Below, one piece after another: positions 52,300 through 62,345 of a stretch of 64,000 bases of DNA; positions within the stretch are counted from its first letter, which is position 1, and the number at the start of each line of letters is the position of its first letter. The position numbers were made by a program, and so were the translations under genes. The stretch is from Mesorhizobium sp. NZP2077 (GTDB taxonomy: Bacteria; Pseudomonadota; Alphaproteobacteria; Rhizobiales; Rhizobiaceae). The DNA is taken from positions 1,990,001-2,054,000 of the forward strand of contig NZ_CP051293.1 of assembly GCF_013170805.1 (NCBI RefSeq). The letters run 5' to 3'. The notes under the pieces were generated by a model. That model ran no database searches. It saw nothing but the letters and a program-made list of their open reading frames with translations, and had not been told where the DNA came from.

Positions 52300-53343
52300 T
52301 CAGGTCAGGTACTTCAACAGGCTGAGCTGCTGCAGGCGCGCTGTCAGAGCGAAGGATGTCTCGATATGCTGCGTCAGATCCGCGACCTTGGTGGCGGCCG
52401 TGGCCGGGTCGACGGCTTCGAGATCGAGGATATGGCGTTCGAACAGGTCGATCTGCGTCTTCATGCGATCGCTGGCGTCGGAGACGCGCTTCTGCACGAT
52501 GCCGGTCTCCGACTGGACCTGGGCGATGCCGCTCAGCGCCTCGCCGACCAGTGTCTGCGAGTGGCTGACGATGCTGTCCTTCGCCGCCTGGCTGATGTTG
52601 GTGGACATCAGGCTCGAGACCATTGCTGCGGCCATTGCGAGCTTCTTGATGCCGTCGCTGTTGGCGCTGGTCGAGGTCTCGGTGGTTTCGTTGAGCGCAA
52701 TGCGGCTGACGATCTGCTGGTCGGTGGCGTTCGACATGTTGGTCTGCCAGCCGGCGCCGAGGAACTGAGGCGTGACGTCGTTGGTGATGAAATCGTCCAT
52801 CTGGGCGGCGGTGATGTTGGCCGCGGCCGGATCACTGGGCGTGAAGCCGAATTTGGCGACGAACGAGGCGTCGAAGGCGGCCTTGGCCGGTGAGCCGGCG
52901 GCGGTGAAATCGTTGATCGGCTTGACGTCGGTGTTGGTGCCGGCAAACAGATATTCGCCGTTGACGCTGGTGTTGAGGATCGAGGCAAGCTGCTGGATCG
53001 TCGTCTGGCCGGTCGACTGGGTCAGCGTGTCGGAATTGTCGCCCGACGATGCTGTGGTCAGGCTGGAAAGGAAGGTCTGTGCCACGCCGGAGAGTTGGCC
53101 GAGCGAGGTCTGCGTCGAAGAAAGCCTTGCGGCGACCAGCCCGTTGGAATCGACAATCACGTTCAGCCGGTCGAGGTCACGCGAAAAGGTGACGGACTGG
53201 GCCGTGCGTCCGCCCAGTGCCAGGCCGACATCGGCGACCTTGCCGGTCGAGGATTCCTTCGTCGCTTTGACGAGATCGGCCTGCATGCGCATCTGTTGAT
53301 AGCGCAGGGCGTTGGAGAGGGCGGCCGAGGAGACTGAGGTCAT
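52300..53343 (-). CDS. flgL: Hook-filament junction protein FlgL
   Basis: 347 aa. Flagellin-like N- and C-terminal helical ends (ALSNALRYQQMRMQADLVKATKESSTGKVADVG and RVSDASDRMKTQIDLFERHILDLEAVDPATAATKVADLTQHIE in parts). Three bases separate it from flgK, in the order usual for these genes. Confidence 0.95.
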   Translation of the reverse strand: MTSVSSAALSNALRYQQMRMQADLVKATKESSTGKVADVGLALGGRTAQSVTFSRDLDRLNVIVDSNGLVAARLSSTQTSLGQLSGVAQTFLSSLTTASSGDNSDTLTQSTGQTTIQQLASILNTSVNGEYLFAGTNTDVKPINDFTAAGSPAKAAFDASFVAKFGFTPSDPAAANITAAQMDDFITNDVTPQFLGAGWQTNMSNATDQQIVSRIALNETTETSTSANSDGIKKLAMAAAMVSSLMSTNISQAAKDSIVSHSQTLVGEALSGIAQVQSETGIVQKRVSDASDRMKTQIDLFERHILDLEAVDPATAATKVADLTQHIETSFALTARLQQLSLLKYLT

Positions 53344-53346
53344 GGA

Positions 53347-54801
53347 TTATCCCACCGCGTTCAACAGGGCCGCCATCATGTCGTCGACGGTCTTCATCAT
53401 GCGGGCCGATGCCTGATAGGTGTGTTCGAGATCGAGCATCAGCGACATTTCCTGGTCGACATTGACGCCTGTCGCATTGGACAGCGCCTCGGAGCTGCGC
53501 TGCGCCAGCGCCTCCTTCGCGTCGGCGGCAGTCGAAGCCTGCTGGCGCATGCCCTGGAGCCAGCCGATCGAATTGGCGGCGTAGTCGGAAACGCTGGACG
53601 TTGCCGAAATCCCGGCGGCGGGGTCGAATGTCATCGGCTGGTCGAGCCGGTCGCCATAGGCAACCAGAAGGTTGGAATAGGAAGCCCCGCCCGTGGTGTT
53701 GGCGACATAGGCAGCGCCATTGGCGCCGCCGTCGCGCAGCAATGTCGGATTGCCGCCGGCGCTCGGATCCATCGCCGCATTGATGCTGATCGTGCCGGCC
53801 AGGCCATTGACCAGCGTGCCCGCGGCTGGCACCGCGGGTGCGCCGGACCAGGTGAACAGGCCGGCGGCGTTGGGCATCGAGGGCGCGGTCTCGGCAAAGG
53901 CCGTGATCAGGCCGCGCGCGGTTTCGTCGAGCTGGCCCTGCATGGTCGAGGCGACGCTGTCGCGTAATTGCAGCAGGCCGGCAAGCTTGCCGCTGGCGCT
54001 GGTGTTGCCGCCGCTTCCCGCCGAGACCGGCACATTGTCGATATAGACGGTGTTGCCGGGGCTTCCGGCGGCATAGCCTGCCGATGGCGTGAAGCTCACC
54101 GTGCGCGGTATCGTCTCGAACAGCGTGGTGCCGTCACCCGTGGTGATCACCATGTCGTTGTCGCCACGCGTGAAGGTCGAGACCGGAACATAGTCCGCGA
54201 TCTTCTTCAGCAGCGCGTCGCGCTGGTCGAGCGCATCGGAAACATCGGTGCCGGAACGGGTTCCGGAAATGACCGCCTGGTTGGCGTCCTGGAACTGGCT
54301 GAGCAGCGAGTTGAGATCCTTGACCGCCGTGTCGATCTGGCCGTCGGTCTGGGTGCGGAAATCCTGAATGGCCTGCGAGCCTTCATTCAGGGAACGCACG
54401 ACCTGCTTGGCCGCGTCGATGACGCTGGAGCCGAGATTCTGGTTGGACGGCGAGGTGGCGTAGAGCTGCAGCTGCTGCTGCAGATTGGCGATGGCGGTCG
54501 AGGGCGAGGAGGCATTGTCGACGCCGTTGACCGACACGTCCAGCTGATCCATGCCGCTGTAGAGCGCGTTCTGACCGCTATACGCCGACAAGGCGCCGAG
54601 ATTCTGCCGGAAGAGCAGGTCGTTGGTTGCGCGCTGGATATCAACCGAACGCGCGCCGGGCGCCGTGCTGGTGACGACGGCGATGCGGCGCGTATAGTCC
54701 GGGTTGGAGGCGTCCGAGACGTTGCGTGTAACAACGCTGGTCTGGCGCGCGGTACTCATAAGCGCCGATTGGGCGATGCTCAATGCGGAAGATAACGACA
54801 T
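53347..54801 (-). CDS. flgK: Hook-associated protein FlgK
   Basis: 484 aa. N-terminal SIAQSALMSTARQTSVVTRNVSDASNPDYTRR (in parts) is the flagellar rod/hook signature; C-terminal EALSNATGVNVDQEMSLMLDLEHTYQASARMM closes it. First junction protein between hook and filament. 28 bases after flgE. Confidence 0.95.
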   Translation of the reverse strand: MSLSSALSIAQSALMSTARQTSVVTRNVSDASNPDYTRRIAVVTSTAPGARSVDIQRATNDLLFRQNLGALSAYSGQNALYSGMDQLDVSVNGVDNASSPSTAIANLQQQLQLYATSPSNQNLGSSVIDAAKQVVRSLNEGSQAIQDFRTQTDGQIDTAVKDLNSLLSQFQDANQAVISGTRSGTDVSDALDQRDALLKKIADYVPVSTFTRGDNDMVITTGDGTTLFETIPRTVSFTPSAGYAAGSPGNTVYIDNVPVSAGSGGNTSASGKLAGLLQLRDSVASTMQGQLDETARGLITAFAETAPSMPNAAGLFTWSGAPAVPAAGTLVNGLAGTISINAAMDPSAGGNPTLLRDGGANGAAYVANTTGGASYSNLLVAYGDRLDQPMTFDPAAGISATSSVSDYAANSIGWLQGMRQQASTAADAKEALAQRSSEALSNATGVNVDQEMSLMLDLEHTYQASARMMKTVDDMMAALLNAVG

Positions 54802-54829
54802 GCGGGTCTTTCACGGGCCACGCCCGGTT

Positions 54830-56086
54830 TTATCTCTTCAGGTTGACAAGGACGTCCATCAGGTCGGAACCAGTCTGGAAGACTTTCGAATTGGCGGTGT
54901 AGCTGCGCTGCGCCGCGATCATGTCGGTCAATTCCTCGGCGATGTCGACGTTGGAATTTTCGAGCGCGCCCGAGATGATCGAGCCGAGCTTGCCTTCATT
55001 GGCGAAGCCGACGCGGATCGCACCGGAATCGGTGCCTTGCGCATAGACGTTGCCGGGAAGGGCCTTGAGCTGGTCAGGGCTCTGCACGTCGGCCAGCGGA
55101 ATCTTGTAGAGCGGCTTGGTGGAGCCGTCCTTGTACTGGGCGTAGATGGTGCCGTCCTTGCTGATCTGCACCTTGTCGATGGTGCTCGGCGCGTTGCCGT
55201 TGACCTGGGCGTCGGTAACGGTGAAGCCCGTCCCGAGCTGGGTCAGTGTCGACAGGTCGAGATTGAGGCTGGCGCCGCCCGGCACCGTAAATGAAACGCC
55301 GGTGGTGGCGCCGGTGAGCTTGCCGGTCGTGGTATCGAAGGTCAGGTTGGCCGTGCCGAGCGCGCCACCGGTGTAGGGGAACGATGTTCCAGGCGTCGCC
55401 TGCGACTGATCGAAAACCGCCACCTGCCAGGTGCCGGCGCCGGTGTTGGTGAAATAGACGTCGAGCAGCTTCTTGTTGCCGAGGTTGTCATAGGCGACCA
55501 TCGACGATTTTGAGGTGTACTGCGCGGTGGCAGCGTTGGCACCGGGCAGGTTGGCGGCGACGACCGGTGTCGCACCTGCCGGCAGATTGCCGCTGAAACT
55601 ACCCGTGGTGCTCGGGGTCGCGGTCAGTCCCTGGTCGGAGATGACGACCGGCTCCAGGCCTTCGAAGCCGTTGACCGTCGCCGCCGGCGTGCCATTGGCG
55701 TAGCTGTAGGCCATCAGCTGGAAACCGGCCGCATTGACCAGCCTGCCTTGTGCGTCGGGGACGAAGGCGCCGGCGCGGGTCAGGAAAGGTGTGCCGCCGG
55801 GATCCTGGACGACGAAGAAGCCATCACCGCTGACGGCAAGATCGGAAACCGAGGTCGTGTACTGAAGCACGCCCGGGTCGCTGACTGCCTGGCGGATCGT
55901 CGTGGTGACGCCGCCGGAATTATAGGCGCCGCCCGTCGACGGCATGATCAGCGTCGAAAATTCGGCGGAGGACCGCTTGTAACCGGTGGTATCGGAATTG
56001 GCGATGTTGTCGGCTGTCGTCGACAGGCGGTTGGCCTGTGCGTTCATGCCGGAAACGCCGGTCCGCATCATCCCGTAGAGGCTCAT
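54830..56086 (-). CDS. flgE: Flagellar hook protein FlgE
   Basis: 418 aa. N-terminal GMMRTGVSGMNAQANRLSTTADNIANSDTTGYKRS and C-terminal NSNVDIAEELTDMIAAQRSYTANSKVFQTGSDLMDVLVNL (in parts) mark it, with a variable middle. First gene after ftcR, 79 bases apart, so probably directly controlled by it. Confidence 0.95.
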   Translation of the reverse strand: MSLYGMMRTGVSGMNAQANRLSTTADNIANSDTTGYKRSSAEFSTLIMPSTGGAYNSGGVTTTIRQAVSDPGVLQYTTSVSDLAVSGDGFFVVQDPGGTPFLTRAGAFVPDAQGRLVNAAGFQLMAYSYANGTPAATVNGFEGLEPVVISDQGLTATPSTTGSFSGNLPAGATPVVAANLPGANAATAQYTSKSSMVAYDNLGNKKLLDVYFTNTGAGTWQVAVFDQSQATPGTSFPYTGGALGTANLTFDTTTGKLTGATTGVSFTVPGGASLNLDLSTLTQLGTGFTVTDAQVNGNAPSTIDKVQISKDGTIYAQYKDGSTKPLYKIPLADVQSPDQLKALPGNVYAQGTDSGAIRVGFANEGKLGSIISGALENSNVDIAEELTDMIAAQRSYTANSKVFQTGSDLMDVLVNLKR

Positions 56087-56165
56087 CGAAACGTCTCCGC
56101 TATGTCCATGCCACTGGCTTTGAGGCTACGCGTCCTGTCTTGCGCGAAGCTGGCGCGGCGCGGCA

Positions 56166-56834
56166 TCAGAACACGAGCCGGTAGCCGAGGAAGCGTTTGG
56201 AATCGATCGGGTCGGTGCCCAGCTTCTCGCGCAGTTTCTTGCGTAATTTGCTGATGTGGCTTTCCACCACGTTCTCCTCGACCTCTTCGTCGAAGATGCC
56301 GTAGATGGCGTTGAAGACCTGGGTTTTGGTGACGCGGCGGCCACGGTTGCTCGCCAGATATTCGAGGATGCGGCGTTCGCGGCGCGGCAAGGGCAGCGGC
56401 TGGCCATCTATCTCGGGGTCGCGGCCGTCCATGAAGATGCGCATGGCGCCGATCTCGGTGTAGGCGACATCCTCATGGGCGCGGCGGCGGATGGCGGTGA
56501 TGCGGGCCAGGATCTCTCTGATGTGGACGGGCTTGCGGATGACGTCGTCGACGCCGCTCTCGAACAACCGCAGCGTGTTCTCCAGCGAATGCTGTTCGCT
56601 GAGCGCAATGACCGGAGCGCCGGTGCGGTCGCGGATCTGGCGTGGAGAGATGGCGCCTTCGCGGCAGTCGCCGATCAGGAAGGCCCGCACCGAACGCAGG
56701 TCGGTGTCGGCGGCCGAGTTCACCCACTCGCCGAATTCGCCCGGCGCGAAGCCCGCACAGGCGACGCCTTCGCGATCAAAAAGTGAATTGTATCCCTCAG
56801 TTACGAGCTCTCGCTCGTCAACGATCACGATCAT
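56166..56834 (-). CDS. ftcR: OmpR-type flagellar master regulator FtcR/Rem
   Basis: 222 aa. Receiver-like domain (1-118, [33 protein letters not shown]) and a winged-helix C-terminal domain (about 150-220, [29 protein letters not shown]). This is the FtcR (Brucella) / Rem (S. meliloti) type that activates flgE and later genes. The receiver is odd: the phospho-acceptor region reads FLIGD in place of the usual xxxxDxxMP. ATG 56834; 224 bases upstream hold the promoter. Confidence 0.92.
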   Translation of the reverse strand: MIVIVDERELVTEGYNSLFDREGVACAGFAPGEFGEWVNSAADTDLRSVRAFLIGDCREGAISPRQIRDRTGAPVIALSEQHSLENTLRLFESGVDDVIRKPVHIREILARITAIRRRAHEDVAYTEIGAMRIFMDGRDPEIDGQPLPLPRRERRILEYLASNRGRRVTKTQVFNAIYGIFDEEVEENVVESHISKLRKKLREKLGTDPIDSKRFLGYRLVF

Positions 56835-57058
56835 CGGCCCCGCCTTCCGAATCAGCACATCTGCCCCGTGGGGAAAGGCGTAACCGCTGGCGGGAAACCT
56901 GAACAACCGTCATTTCTTGTAACTAGTTTCTTGGGAGTCTGGAATCGCACCGGTTGCATCAGCGTGCAGCCAGATATGCTTGTCGTGGGAAGTTCTAGCC
57001 AAGTCAAAACCGCAATCCAAAAGCAGTGCGGTTGGCGTATTAGAAGCAGAAAATACGC

Positions 57059-57652
57059 TTACGGGTTGCAGAAGGAGCGGGCATTGGTCGTCCACTTGCC
57101 AAAACCGGTGGCAACCATGTTGGCGATCACCCTGCAGACATAGACCTTCTGCGCCGGGTCGTTGTCGGGACCGGCATGATAGCGGGCGACGGCCATCGAC
57201 CAGGTTTCGTGGCGGGCATGGAGACTGGCCAGGAAACGCGCCGCGTAGTCGACGTTCTGGCGCGGGTCGAGCATGTCCTCGACACTGCGGAAATGCGAGG
57301 AATGATAGTGGTGGTTGATCTGCATGCAGCCGAGATCGATCAGTGTCTTGCCCTCGCGCTGCGCATTGGCGAAGGTCGCAAGCGCTTCGGCCCGACTCCG
57401 TGGGAAGACCGCTTTTCCTTCTATATTCAATGCATTAGGCTGAAGGCTGCCCTTCTTGCCGGTTTCGGTCAGGCCGACGGCATAGAGGATGCCGGCGGGC
57501 ACGCCGTAACGGTCGGCGGCGCGCAGGATCTCTGGCTCGCAGGGATTGGGGGTGGCGGCGAGGGCAGCGTTCGCGAGGCTAGATAAACATATCGCCGCCA
57601 GCGCGCTCACGAGATGGCGAAGCGGCGCGGCCGAGTGCTTGCGCGTCATCAT
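57059..57652 (-). CDS. Lytic transglycosylase (SLT domain)
   Basis: 197 aa, exported (SALAAICLSSLANAALAA). SLT domain (about 30-160) with catalytic Glu in AVGLTETGKKGSLQPNALNI, then LGCMQINHHYHSSHF and VARYHAGP. Cuts peptidoglycan to let the flagellum pass; it lies with ftcR and fliK as in S. meliloti orf38-type layout. ATG 57652 is preceded by GGGGG and lies inside the end of fliK (74-base overlap). Confidence 0.88.
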   Translation of the reverse strand: MMTRKHSAAPLRHLVSALAAICLSSLANAALAATPNPCEPEILRAADRYGVPAGILYAVGLTETGKKGSLQPNALNIEGKAVFPRSRAEALATFANAQREGKTLIDLGCMQINHHYHSSHFRSVEDMLDPRQNVDYAARFLASLHARHETWSMAVARYHAGPDNDPAQKVYVCRVIANMVATGFGKWTTNARSFCNP

Positions 57653-58961
57653 GGTTCCCCCTTGCGGACTGCTGGCCCGGTTGCTGGCCGCCGGCTCCAC
57701 CGTTTCCACCGCTGGAGTTTCCGGGCTGGAACGAGGACTGGTCGCGGCCAGGCGCGGCGCTGAGCGAGGCGGTTGCATCAGCGCGGGTTGTAGCCGGAAC
57801 GGCCACTGACGGTTGCATGATGGTCACCTTATCAACCTCGAAACCCAGCCCGCGTAGCGACTTGACGATTGCCTCGCTATCACTGGAAAGCCGGCGGTAG
57901 GCATCGTGTGTTTCAGGCTTCAATTCAATCGAGAGTTGTTCTCCCGAGAGGCGAAGGTGGGCCGTGACCATGCCCAGTTCGGCCGGGTGAAGTTCGATCT
58001 TCAACACATGTGTCGGAACGGCAACAGAACTGGCCAGCTGAGTGCTGGCGGAGGCCGTCGAAAAGGCCTGCTTCGGGCCAACATCGGCCGCTACGGCGTT
58101 GATTACGTTGAGCGCTGCCTGGCTCATCGGCGCCTGCGGCGGGGCCGGGAAGCTGCGCTCGGAAACCACGTCGACGCGCGCCTGCGCCGAGAACGGTTTT
58201 CCCGGCTCCGACCGCAACGAGGACTGGACGTCGGCGATGGACTTCAGCTGCTGCGCCGCCTGCTTCGGCTCAACGCCCGGCACATCGGCGGTTGCCGTGT
58301 CGGGCAGCGGGCCGGCGGCGATTGCATTGTCACGCCGCGGGGCGCCAGCGCCGGCATCGCGGACGGACTCGAGCTTCGTCAGCGGCCCGTCGACGAGCGA
58401 CACCTGCTCTAGTTTAGACATCGGTTCGAGCTCGTCGTGCCCGGCGGCCGATGTCGCCCGATAGGCCTTCGGCAAAAGCTGACCCTTCGACTGGATCTGC
58501 CCGGCGAGCGCCGGTTGCTTTCCGGCTTCGCCTGCGTCGGCCGACTTGGCCGATGTCGAGAAATGGCGCAGGTCATGAAACGCCATCAGCAGAGGCAGAT
58601 GGTCGTCGAGCGGCGTCGCGCCGGCGTCGGTCGCCGGCGTTTCGGTATCGGCGTCCTTGTCGGCCTCGACAGCCTTGCCGTCTTTTGCGGATTTCGCAGC
58701 CGTCGATCCGGTCGGCGTGGCCCTACCCTTGCCGGACGGCATCGGTTCGTCCTCGCCTGTCTGTGCCGCAAGGTCGGCGGCAAGTTTGCTCCAGCGCGGG
58801 TCTCGCATCCCGGCCTCGGCCGTCGGCTGCTTTTCCGCCTGGCTTGCGCCGCCATGCACCATCCTGCCGAAACCGGCATCATCCTTCTTGCCGGGCGCGG
58901 CCGGCTCCGCTGTGCGCGCGGTGGTAAATCCTGGCAGGGCCGGGCCGAGGCTGGGGGTCAT
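57579..58961 (-). CDS. fliK: Flagellar hook-length control protein FliK (MotD of S. meliloti)
   Basis: 460 aa. Low-complexity first two thirds; the C-terminal Flg_hook domain has VLKIELHPAELGMVTAHLRLSGEQLSIELKPET (in parts, about 345-375), the FliK signature. Controls hook length and substrate switching. ATG 58961 overlaps motC by four bases. Confidence 0.9.
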   Translation of the reverse strand: MTPSLGPALPGFTTARTAEPAAPGKKDDAGFGRMVHGGASQAEKQPTAEAGMRDPRWSKLAADLAAQTGEDEPMPSGKGRATPTGSTAAKSAKDGKAVEADKDADTETPATDAGATPLDDHLPLLMAFHDLRHFSTSAKSADAGEAGKQPALAGQIQSKGQLLPKAYRATSAAGHDELEPMSKLEQVSLVDGPLTKLESVRDAGAGAPRRDNAIAAGPLPDTATADVPGVEPKQAAQQLKSIADVQSSLRSEPGKPFSAQARVDVVSERSFPAPPQAPMSQAALNVINAVAADVGPKQAFSTASASTQLASSVAVPTHVLKIELHPAELGMVTAHLRLSGEQLSIELKPETHDAYRRLSSDSEAIVKSLRGLGFEVDKVTIMQPSVAVPATTRADATASLSAAPGRDQSSFQPGNSSGGNGGAGGQQPGQQSARGNHDDAQALGRAASPSRERAGGDMFI

Positions 58962-60328
58962 TTCGGAGCGGCTCCAAGCATCTGGTCGATCAGGTCGAGC
59001 TGTCGACGGGTTTTCATCATGGCGGCGTCGGTCGGATCGGTCGTGTCGGGACCGGCGGAATTTGCCTGCGCCGAAGCCGGCAGGACCGTTGCCGCGTCGG
59101 CTGAAGGCGCCGGCGCGTTCGGCGCAGCGGCTACTGTTCCGCCGGATGGCGCGACGGCGGGCTGTTCGGACACGGCGCCCTCGACAGGCGGCAATCCGGC
59201 CTCGTCGGCGGTCTGCACGGCGGCGACTTCAGCTTTGGGCTGCGGTGCATCGGATGCAGGCGCCGGGGTCGCCGCTGGAGCGGAGGCAGGCGGCGCCACC
59301 ATTTCACCAGCGATGGCCTGGGCGGCGTCGAGCAGGGCACGGTCACCGTCCGACAGCTTGCTGCGGTCGATCTTGCCGAGCTTGGCGCGCACATCCTCGG
59401 TCGTGTCCGAAGTCACAGTCGACAGGCTGGAATAGAGCAGGGCGCGCGGGTCGCCCTGATTGGTGCTGCCGTCGCGACCCTGTTCGGCCCGTGCCGAAGC
59501 GAAGGCCGACAATTCGCTGAGGCCGTCGATCGCGGCGCGGCGGGCGATACGCAGATAGATCACCTTCTCGCGCTCGGGATCCATCATCGCGGTGATATCG
59601 GCCAGCTTGTCCTGGCTGATCGACATGTGCAGCGTGATGACGCCGGAGACGAAGGAATCGGCGAACTGGCTGGCGTAGGGCGAATAGAGGTAGCGCTCGA
59701 CATACTGGGTGGAGGCAAGCGCGAACCGCGCCGCGTCGCCTTGCGCCACGGCAATGCCGACCGAGCGCCGCAGCGCCGACTCCTCGACCAGCGTGCCAGG
59801 GCTGAGCAGCTTGGCCTCGTCGAGCAGCGTCAGCGCAGCCGCCGGCTCATCCGTCGCCATTAGCGATCCTTTGACCAGGGCAAGGAACGCGCCGAGATCG
59901 CCGGGCAGCGTCATTGGATCGATCGGCCTCAGGGCTTCGATAGCCTGGCCGGGCCGGCCGTTCAGATAGTCGATCACACCCTTGGCGATGGCGAGGTTCG
60001 CCGGATCCGTGGCGGCACGCGACACGGCGGCCTCCACGGTCACCGGATTGCCGCCGCTCATGCCGTAGACCAGCAGCGCGCGAAAATTCTTGGGGTCCTT
60101 GAAGTCCTGCGCATCCGCTTCGCGCAGGCGCGTATCGGTCATCTCGAGCAGCTTGGCCTGCATCGGCATCGCCGCGTGATCGCCAGCGGCGATGCGGTCC
60201 TGGACGAGCTGCAGCGAGCGCACCAGCTGGTAAGGCTGCAGCGCATCCTCTGCAAAGCCGGCCGACGGATAGCCAGCTGCCAGCAGCAACAGGCCCATCA
60301 GCCGGCTGGTGACGGTCGCCCGCTTCAT
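58958..60328 (-). CDS. motC: Chemotaxis protein MotC
   Basis: 456 aa, exported (signal at 1-25, LMGLLLLAAGYPSAGFAED). A helical-repeat domain (about 28-320) with YQLVRSLQLVQDRIAAGDHAAMPMQAKLLEM and PYASQFADSFVSG, then a long Pro/Ala-rich part. MotC is a rhizobial periplasmic motility protein that stabilises MotB. ATG 60328 (MKRATVT); start overlaps the end of motB by four bases. Confidence 0.93.
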   Translation of the reverse strand: MKRATVTSRLMGLLLLAAGYPSAGFAEDALQPYQLVRSLQLVQDRIAAGDHAAMPMQAKLLEMTDTRLREADAQDFKDPKNFRALLVYGMSGGNPVTVEAAVSRAATDPANLAIAKGVIDYLNGRPGQAIEALRPIDPMTLPGDLGAFLALVKGSLMATDEPAAALTLLDEAKLLSPGTLVEESALRRSVGIAVAQGDAARFALASTQYVERYLYSPYASQFADSFVSGVITLHMSISQDKLADITAMMDPEREKVIYLRIARRAAIDGLSELSAFASARAEQGRDGSTNQGDPRALLYSSLSTVTSDTTEDVRAKLGKIDRSKLSDGDRALLDAAQAIAGEMVAPPASAPAATPAPASDAPQPKAEVAAVQTADEAGLPPVEGAVSEQPAVAPSGGTVAAAPNAPAPSADAATVLPASAQANSAGPDTTDPTDAAMMKTRRQLDLIDQMLGAAPK

Positions 60329-61725
60329 CCGCCGTTCGCCATCAGGATCTCGATGCGGCGGTTGGCCGCCGACAGGGGATCGGCCGGATCCTTCGGCTGG
60401 CGGTCGGCGAAGCCGGCGACCTCGGTGATGCGGCGTTCGTCGACGCCGCCGCGCACGAGCATGTAGTAGGCGGAATGCGCGCGCGCCGTCGACAGCCGCC
60501 AATTGTCATAGCTGGCGCTGCGGAAGGGGCGCGCATCGGTGTGGCCGTTGATGCTGATGGTGCCCTTCTGGCTGTTGATGATGCGGCCGATCTTTTCCAT
60601 CGCCAACACGAGTTCGCGGCTCGGCACCGCCGATCCGACTTCGAACATGCCGAAGTCGAGCTGATCGGTGATCGAAATGACGACGCCCTTGTCGGTGGCT
60701 TCGACCGAGACGCCGTCGTGCAGCTTGTCGCCAGGCTTGAAGGCATCGGCCAGCTGCCGCTTGACGTCGGCCGCGGCCTTCAGCGCAGCGGCGGTCGGCG
60801 GCTTTTGCCCGGCTTCAGGCGCGGTCGTCTCTTGCGCGGCGGCTGCGGCTTCCGCCTTGGCTGCGGCCACGGCCTTGCTGTCTCCAGCCTTGGCATCACC
60901 GTCCTTGGCACTGCCGGCTTTGGTTTCGCTGGCCATGGTTACGTCGGCCTTCGTATCGCCCACTTTGGGCATCGCTGCTGCGGCGTCCTTGCCATCCGCG
61001 GCCAGGGGCTCGAGCGGGGCGTCCTTGACGGGCGGCGGCGGCGGCACGGCCTTGACCTTGGCGACCTGCGTCTCGGCGGCCTTGTCGCCTGATTTGAGTG
61101 GATCGCCCTCGATCTTGGGGCGTTGCGCACTCGCCTCGGCGGCGGGCGTGGCGACCTGCTGCGACCAGAAATCGGGTTCGAAGGGATCGCGATAGGACGC
61201 ACCGCCCGAGGCCCCCGTTGCCGGACCGGCGCTCTGCGCGCCGCCATCGCCCTTCTGGCTGACGTTCTGCATGACGCCGGTGTCGGTGGCGATTTCGGAG
61301 AGCACGGCGTAAGGGTCGGCGAACAGATGATCGTCGGTTTGTTGCGATTCTTGCTTGTCTTTCTTGGCGTCGGAAGAGCCCGCGTCACCGCTACCAGCCT
61401 GGCCGGGTTTGGCTTTCGTCTGTTGCGGTTTGTCGGCCGTCGAGCCAATGGCGCTTGGCCCGTCGCCCAAGTCCTCCAGCCCCTTGCGACTTGAATTGCG
61501 GTCGACCAGTTTCACTGGGTTGAAGTAGCTGGCGACGGCCGCCTTGGTCTGTTCGTTGGCGGCGTTGATTAGCCACATCACCAGGAAGAAGCACATCATG
61601 GCGGTCATGAAGTCGGCGAAGGCAATCTTCCAGACGCCGCCATGATGGGCTTCGTCGTGGTCATCATGAGCCCGCCGCACGATGATGATCTCGTGCCTGC
61701 CGTGATCGGCCTCGGCGACACTCAT
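60325..61725 (-). CDS. motB: Flagellar stator protein MotB
   Basis: 466 aa. One helix (35-58) with Asp38 in IAFADFMTAMMCFFLVMWL as the proton-path residue, then a very long Ala/Lys/Glu-rich linker (about 70-310), and the OmpA domain that binds peptidoglycan (about 340-466, ISINGHTDARPF, RRIEILMANGG). ATG 61725 overlaps the FliH-like gene by four bases. MotA is not in the window. Confidence 0.95.
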   Translation of the reverse strand: MSVAEADHGRHEIIIVRRAHDDHDEAHHGGVWKIAFADFMTAMMCFFLVMWLINAANEQTKAAVASYFNPVKLVDRNSSRKGLEDLGDGPSAIGSTADKPQQTKAKPGQAGSGDAGSSDAKKDKQESQQTDDHLFADPYAVLSEIATDTGVMQNVSQKGDGGAQSAGPATGASGGASYRDPFEPDFWSQQVATPAAEASAQRPKIEGDPLKSGDKAAETQVAKVKAVPPPPPVKDAPLEPLAADGKDAAAAMPKVGDTKADVTMASETKAGSAKDGDAKAGDSKAVAAAKAEAAAAAQETTAPEAGQKPPTAAALKAAADVKRQLADAFKPGDKLHDGVSVEATDKGVVISITDQLDFGMFEVGSAVPSRELVLAMEKIGRIINSQKGTISINGHTDARPFRSASYDNWRLSTARAHSAYYMLVRGGVDERRITEVAGFADRQPKDPADPLSAANRRIEILMANGG

Positions 61726-62342
61726 GACAAGACCTCGGAAAGGGTTACCGCCCATTCGGCCATGCGTGTTTCGAACACGGCCTCGTCAATGGTCACCGTC
61801 AGGTCGAAGCCGGGCGCCTCGATGAAGTCGAGATTTGCTATGCGTGGCCCAAGCGATGCCTTCAGCGTTTCGAACATCGACAGCGGTCCGCGCACCGCGA
61901 TGCGCACCGCTTCGCCATCGCCGACAGCTTCGCGAATCGCACCGGCAAGCGCCTCGAGCGAGCGCTTCTGCAGATCGTCGCTGACAACGCCGCCTATGAT
62001 GCGGGCGACCGTGGCGGCGACGAGGTCCGTCACGCGCGTCTCCATGGCATCGATGCGCAGCGAGACCGCCTTGCCGATATCGCCGCCGAAGCTTTCGAGA
62101 AAACCCCTTGCTTCCTCGGCATTCGCCTGGCGCTCCGCTTCCAAGGCCGCGTCATGGGCAGCGACAAGGCGTTCCGCCAGCGTTGCCTCCGCCTGGGCAA
62201 CCGCCTCGGCGATCAGCGTGCCGATGTCAGCCTTCGGTGCGGATGCTTCCGGCCTGTGGTCGGCCGCGGGCTGGGGCTGGCTGACGCGCGGCGCGCGCGT
62301 GCCGAAATCAGGGAGAAGATCGAAAAGGGCTGCGGAGGCCAT
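61722..62342 (-). CDS. FliH-like flagellar protein
   Basis: 206 aa, no strong motif. Middle part helical and Ala/Glu-rich (TLIAEAVAQAEATLAERLVAAHDAALEAERQANAEEARGFLES in parts), C-terminal strand-helix part (GFDLTVTIDEAVFETRMAEWAVTL). Looks like FliH, the regulator of export ATPase FliI, and sits between fliF and motB with four-base overlap to motB and three bases from fliF. Name not given because motif support is thin. Confidence 0.65.
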   Translation of the reverse strand: MASAALFDLLPDFGTRAPRVSQPQPAADHRPEASAPKADIGTLIAEAVAQAEATLAERLVAAHDAALEAERQANAEEARGFLESFGGDIGKAVSLRIDAMETRVTDLVAATVARIIGGVVSDDLQKRSLEALAGAIREAVGDGEAVRIAVRGPLSMFETLKASLGPRIANLDFIEAPGFDLTVTIDEAVFETRMAEWAVTLSEVLS

Positions 62343-62345
62343 GGT

